Of a DNA stretch of 64,000 nucleotides, positions 61,311 to 64,000 are shown piece by piece; within the stretch, counting starts at the first letter, position 1, and each line of letters opens with the position of its first letter. The translations under genes were made by a program, and so were the position numbers. The notes below the pieces were generated by a model. The model ran no database searches and had not been told where the DNA came from. It saw only the letters and a list, made by a program, of their open reading frames with translations. Source of the DNA: LZORAL124-50-18 sp051208045 (GTDB lineage: Bacteria > Pseudomonadota > Gammaproteobacteria > Pseudomonadales > Oleiphilaceae); the NCBI GenBank assembly GCA_051208045.1, contig JBPJFY010000002.1, positions 477,104-541,103 on the forward strand, written 5' to 3'.

Positions 61311-63041
61311 ATGCCGCACATTCTATTTGTAAATCCGCTTACCCTTCCAATGGATTTAATTGAGAGCACTCTGAACAAGGATGAGCCGAGTATGCAAAAC
61401 CTTTCACAGGAAGGCATAAGCTTACCGATGGGTATAATGTACCTTTCGTCTTATATCAAAAAACACCAACCTTCTTATACTGTTAACCTGGTAGATTATC
61501 GACTCGATTTTCTGAATATCAATGAGTATTCATCGTTAGATAATTTCATTCGGGAAGTAGCATTGAAATACACTAAAAAAGCTCCAGATATTCTGGCCTT
61601 CTCTGTATTGGTTTCATCTTCCCATTTTTTTTTCAAAAGTTGTGTCAAGACTCTTAAGCAAGTCTGGGGTGATGCCACAGTTATTGTTGGCGGTTTCCAT
61701 GCCACCAACTTTACCAGAGAGATATTGGAAATTTCGGAGATTGACTTCGTCTTTCGTGGAGAAGCAGAATATGCACTGAATGATTTTTTATCTCAATTCC
61801 CCGCGGTCGATGGAATCAGTATTCCGGGAGTGGTTACCAGAAGTAACTCTCTTATTGCCCCACTACCCAAGTGCCGACCGATTGTCTCGATGGATGAAAA
61901 TCCAATGCCAGATTATGAGCTTATACCAATGGATGTTTATGCCCGTTTAAATACCAGAATGGTTATTAAGCGGTCGGATGGTAGAAAAACTCTATCTGCT
62001 GATATCATGACTTCATTAGGCTGCCCATTCCAGTGCACTTTCTGTGCATCGCGCACTGTCCATGGATTGAAGATGCGTTACAAATCGATAGAGAATGTAG
62101 TAGCGGAAGTTAAATATCTCCATGAGCAATATGGCATAAACCTGTTTATGCCTGAAGATGATTTGTTTACCGCACACAAGAAGCGAACCATTGCACTACT
62201 CAAAGAATTGCGAGCTCTAAAAATCCCCAACTTTGCGATGCAGTTCCCTGTGGCCTTATCCGTGAATACGCTTAGCTACGAATTGCTGGATGAGTTGATT
62301 GCGTCAGGAATGGATGTAGCTTCAATTGCGATCGAATCCGGATCCGCGTATACCCAAAAACATATAATCAACAAAGGAGTAAAGCTTGACAAAGCTCTAG
62401 ATTGGGTCAAGTACTTACGAGAGAAAAAGATCTCTGTGCGAACATCTTTCATTTTGGGATTCCCTGGCGAAACACGTGCCATGATGCAAGAGACTATTGA
62501 CTTCGCTATTACCCTTGGCGCTGATTGGTGCGATTTTTTTATCGCGACACCTTTGGCTGGCACTAAAATGTGCGAGGAATTTGTGGAGATGGGCTATATT
62601 CCTGATGATATTGATATCATTTCTCGTGGTTACTACGCATCTCGCAATTTCGACACGCCAGAAATGTCTGCTGTAGACCTTAGCAATCTCGTCTATCGAG
62701 CCAATCTGATCTGTAATTTCGTTAACAATATCAATTTGCGAATAGGCCATTGGGAGGCAGCTATTCAGCTGTTTACGCCTATCGCCGCTAAATATCCGTT
62801 TCACCTGGTAGCGCATGACTGTCTATGGCGCTGCTATAACGAACTCGGTCTTACCGAGCAATCGGAACAACGCCTGCAGATTATAGCAGAAGTACTTCAG
62901 AGGGATGCCAGATCAATAGAAATGCTGGAAAAATATGGAGATCTAATGAGTATGGAAGTTCGACAATTTTGTCTTGATTGGCATAAGGCTCATGGTTCTA
63001 TACTTGAAAGCAAGCCCGACGTACAGTTCATGTCCCAATAG
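61311..63041 (+). CDS. B12-binding radical SAM protein
   Basis: 576-aa protein. An N-terminal cobalamin-binding-like domain (about 1-165) contains VIVGGFHATNF and FRGEAEYAL. The radical SAM cluster motif is Cys238-x3-Cys242-x2-Cys245 in SLGCPFQCTFC, with the later MPEDDLFTAHKKR, SIAIESG and SFILGFPGET. The C-terminal 130 residues include a TPR-like helical pair (LFTPIAAKYPFHLVAHDCLWRCYNELG). The family (BchE/HpnP-like class B) carries out C-methylation, cyclisation or similar hard reactions on lipids, sugars or antibiotics. Substrate unknown; nearby genes suggest a glycan or its carrier. Confidence 0.88.
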   Translation: MPHILFVNPLTLPMDLIESTLNKDEPSMQNLSQEGISLPMGIMYLSSYIKKHQPSYTVNLVDYRLDFLNINEYSSLDNFIREVALKYTKKAPDILAFSVLVSSSHFFFKSCVKTLKQVWGDATVIVGGFHATNFTREILEISEIDFVFRGEAEYALNDFLSQFPAVDGISIPGVVTRSNSLIAPLPKCRPIVSMDENPMPDYELIPMDVYARLNTRMVIKRSDGRKTLSADIMTSLGCPFQCTFCASRTVHGLKMRYKSIENVVAEVKYLHEQYGINLFMPEDDLFTAHKKRTIALLKELRALKIPNFAMQFPVALSVNTLSYELLDELIASGMDVASIAIESGSAYTQKHIINKGVKLDKALDWVKYLREKKISVRTSFILGFPGETRAMMQETIDFAITLGADWCDFFIATPLAGTKMCEEFVEMGYIPDDIDIISRGYYASRNFDTPEMSAVDLSNLVYRANLICNFVNNINLRIGHWEAAIQLFTPIAAKYPFHLVAHDCLWRCYNELGLTEQSEQRLQIIAEVLQRDARSIEMLEKYGDLMSMEVRQFCLDWHKAHGSILESKPDVQFMSQ

Positions 63042-63112
63042 AATATGCCTCTCTTTTGCGTTGGGGTGGGGATCAACCAAAAACTGTTGCATTAGATCGT
63101 TATCTGCTCTTT

Positions 63113-63527
63113 TCAAGCGGCTTTAGATTTGCAAAACTGATTTTCAACCAGCTGTCTATGTTTTTACAAGTGCCAGTCCATATCATCATTGCCCATTTTC
63201 GAGTTTATTTTACGTGGAATCATCGGCGCTGAACCTTTTTCTCGGATTTTTTCCCGTAGCAGCTTTTTGTCATATCCCTTGTCCGCAATGATCACTTCAA
63301 CATCCGGTGACGAATCGAGTAAGTACTCCACCTCGCTGCTATCAGACATTGAATCTTTTATAAACCGTATTCCACCGGCCGAAGTAGTCGGGCAAATCTC
63401 TCCAAGGTATTCCTGCGCGCAAGCGATACAGAATTCCTTCTACCATGAGTCTCAGGTTTCGCTTGTCATAGATCCCACATTGAAGCAAGATTAGCTTTAG
63501 CTTCGACCAAAGCTCGTCACTCAGCAT
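63113..63527 (-). pseudogene. Decayed IS5-family transposase
   Basis: Minus-strand remnant. The N-terminal end (63527-63342) reads MLSDELWSKLKLILL and RLRAGIPWRDLPDYFGRWNTVYKRF, typical for IS5-group (IS1031/ISL2-like) transposases. It runs out of frame into the C-terminal end (63349-63164), with VIIADKGYDKKLLREKIREKG and MIPRKINSKMGNDDMDWHL. The central catalytic region is deleted and the two parts are in different frames. After a TAA in place of a Tyr codon, HRQLVENQFCKSK continues to about 63115, so a nonsense change is also present. Non-functional. Confidence 0.85.
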
Positions 63528-63679
63528 GAACCGTGGCGCCGCAAACCCGTTTTTTGTTTGTGTGAAAGCAATAATTAAACGAATTTACGTGGTTAAAACA
63601 ATAGGTTATGGGGAAAGTTCAAATAACTCTAGAGTTTTCAGGACGCCAGCTTGCCAGATGATCAATAGTACAAAGAGCT

Positions 63680-63874
63680 ATGCTTTTTAATAGTTATGAG
63701 TTTCTTTTTTTGTTTATTCCTGTGGTTCTTGCTGTCAACTACAGTCTCAGCGAGCGGTATCGTAACTCTTGGCTAACGCTGTCGAGTTACTTCTTTTATG
63801 GGTACTGGGACCCAAGGTTCTGTGTTTTATTGTTTGCTTCAACCGGACTGGACTTTTTTTTGGGGCAGAAGATT
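63680..63874 (+). pseudogene. MBOAT (AlgI-like) O-acyltransferase, cut by an IS
   Basis: The first 65 codons match the start of membrane-bound O-acyltransferases of the AlgI/DltB-like group: MLFNSYEFLFLFIPVVL, SWLTLSSYFFYGYWDP and the LDFFLGQKI helix. After about 63874 the sequence becomes the terminal part of an IS3-type element on the opposite strand, so the remaining about 400 residues, with the catalytic His, are displaced or lost. The gene would have acetylated a surface polysaccharide. Confidence 0.82.
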
Positions 63875-64000
63875 GTTCTGGTCAACTCAAACCGGACACT
63901 TTCTTTAGAGAATTTTCGTAATCAATTGGCGATAAATCATTATTCGCCGAATGCAGTCGATCCAGGTTGTAATACCTGATGTAATCGGCCACGTCCTTTC
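63874..64000 (-). mobile_element. IS3-family element, terminal part
   Basis: The likely end of the IS is at TGTTCTGGTCAACTC (63874 onward), which on the minus strand follows the transposase stop. The rest of the element lies beyond the window; neither the other end nor a target duplication can be seen. Confidence 0.75.
63882..64000 (-). CDS. IS3-family transposase OrfB, C-terminal end (partial)
   Basis: The minus-strand frame up to the TGA at 63884-63882 reads DVADYIRYYNLDRLHSAN, then DLSPIDYENSLKKVSGLS and stop. This is the standard C-terminus of IS3-group integrase-type OrfB (YNxxRxH and SPxxYE motifs). The upstream part lies outside the window. Confidence 0.85.
   Translation of the reverse strand, partial: KDVADYIRYYNLDRLHSANNDLSPIDYENSLKKVSGLS

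Noticed and set aside
1..64000. CRISPR arrays, tRNA and rRNA genes
   Set aside because: I looked for regularly spaced repeats and for tRNA or rRNA-like sequence in the intergenic gaps and saw none; a covariance-model search was not possible here.

Overview
The window comes from a Gram-negative gammaproteobacterium. It carries a complete Lpt/Kds lipopolysaccharide block, an rpoN-hpf-ptsN-rapZ-ptsO nitrogen-PTS cluster, ibaG-murA-hisGDC, and a pilBCD-coaE-yacG cluster divergent from pilA. This gene order, together with a DUF1302/DUF1329 pair and RND/LolA-like lipid export genes, resembles Pseudomonadales and Marinobacter/Oceanospirillales-type marine bacteria. The genus cannot be fixed from the sequence alone. 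The first 45 kb reads as a conserved chromosomal backbone. From about 45.6 kb onward the DNA becomes visibly richer in A+T and turns into a surface-polysaccharide island that ends in insertion-sequence debris.

Layout. 1-9.8 kb, all minus strand: a sodium/calcium exchanger-like protein, kdsD, kdsC, lptC, lptA, lptB, rpoN, hpf, ptsN, rapZ, ptsO and a truncated mgtE. 9.9-17.5 kb, plus strand: an mlaC that lacks its usual mlaFED partners, ibaG, murA, hisG, hisD, hisC, a Nif3-like protein and zapE. 17.5-27.7 kb: a thiolase, a DUF1302/DUF1329 pair, an acyltransferase, small envelope proteins, a large orphan lipoprotein and a YfaZ-like barrel. 27.7-33.2 kb: an ArsR-family regulator divergent from an operon with an RND (MMPL) exporter, a LolA-like protein, an outer-membrane barrel and a DUF2892 protein. 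33.2-42.1 kb, minus strand: a cysteine-cluster protein, trmO, an outer-membrane protein, lrgB/lrgA, a HIT protein, yacG, coaE, pilD, pilC and pilB.

42.1-45.6 kb: pilA behind a strong sigma-54 promoter. It is followed by a multispanning GT-C-like glycosyltransferase and a translationally coupled polyprenyl-phosphate sugar synthase-like GT2. This looks like an unassigned pilin (or other surface protein) glycosylation pair.

45.6-64 kb: rfbF, rfbG and rfbH build CDP-4-keto-3,6-dideoxyhexose. A facing minus-strand operon encodes a GT2, a NeuB-like/cupin fusion, a YerE-like thiamine-diphosphate enzyme, two methyltransferases, an SDR and a HAD phosphatase. Then come a Wzx-type flippase, a GT4, another methyltransferase and a B12-binding radical SAM protein. 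The set suggests a branched or otherwise unusual deoxysugar, possibly yersiniose-like, as a component of O-antigen or capsule. The right edge holds a decayed IS5-family transposase and an MBOAT O-acyltransferase gene cut after about 65 codons by an IS3-family element that runs out of the window.
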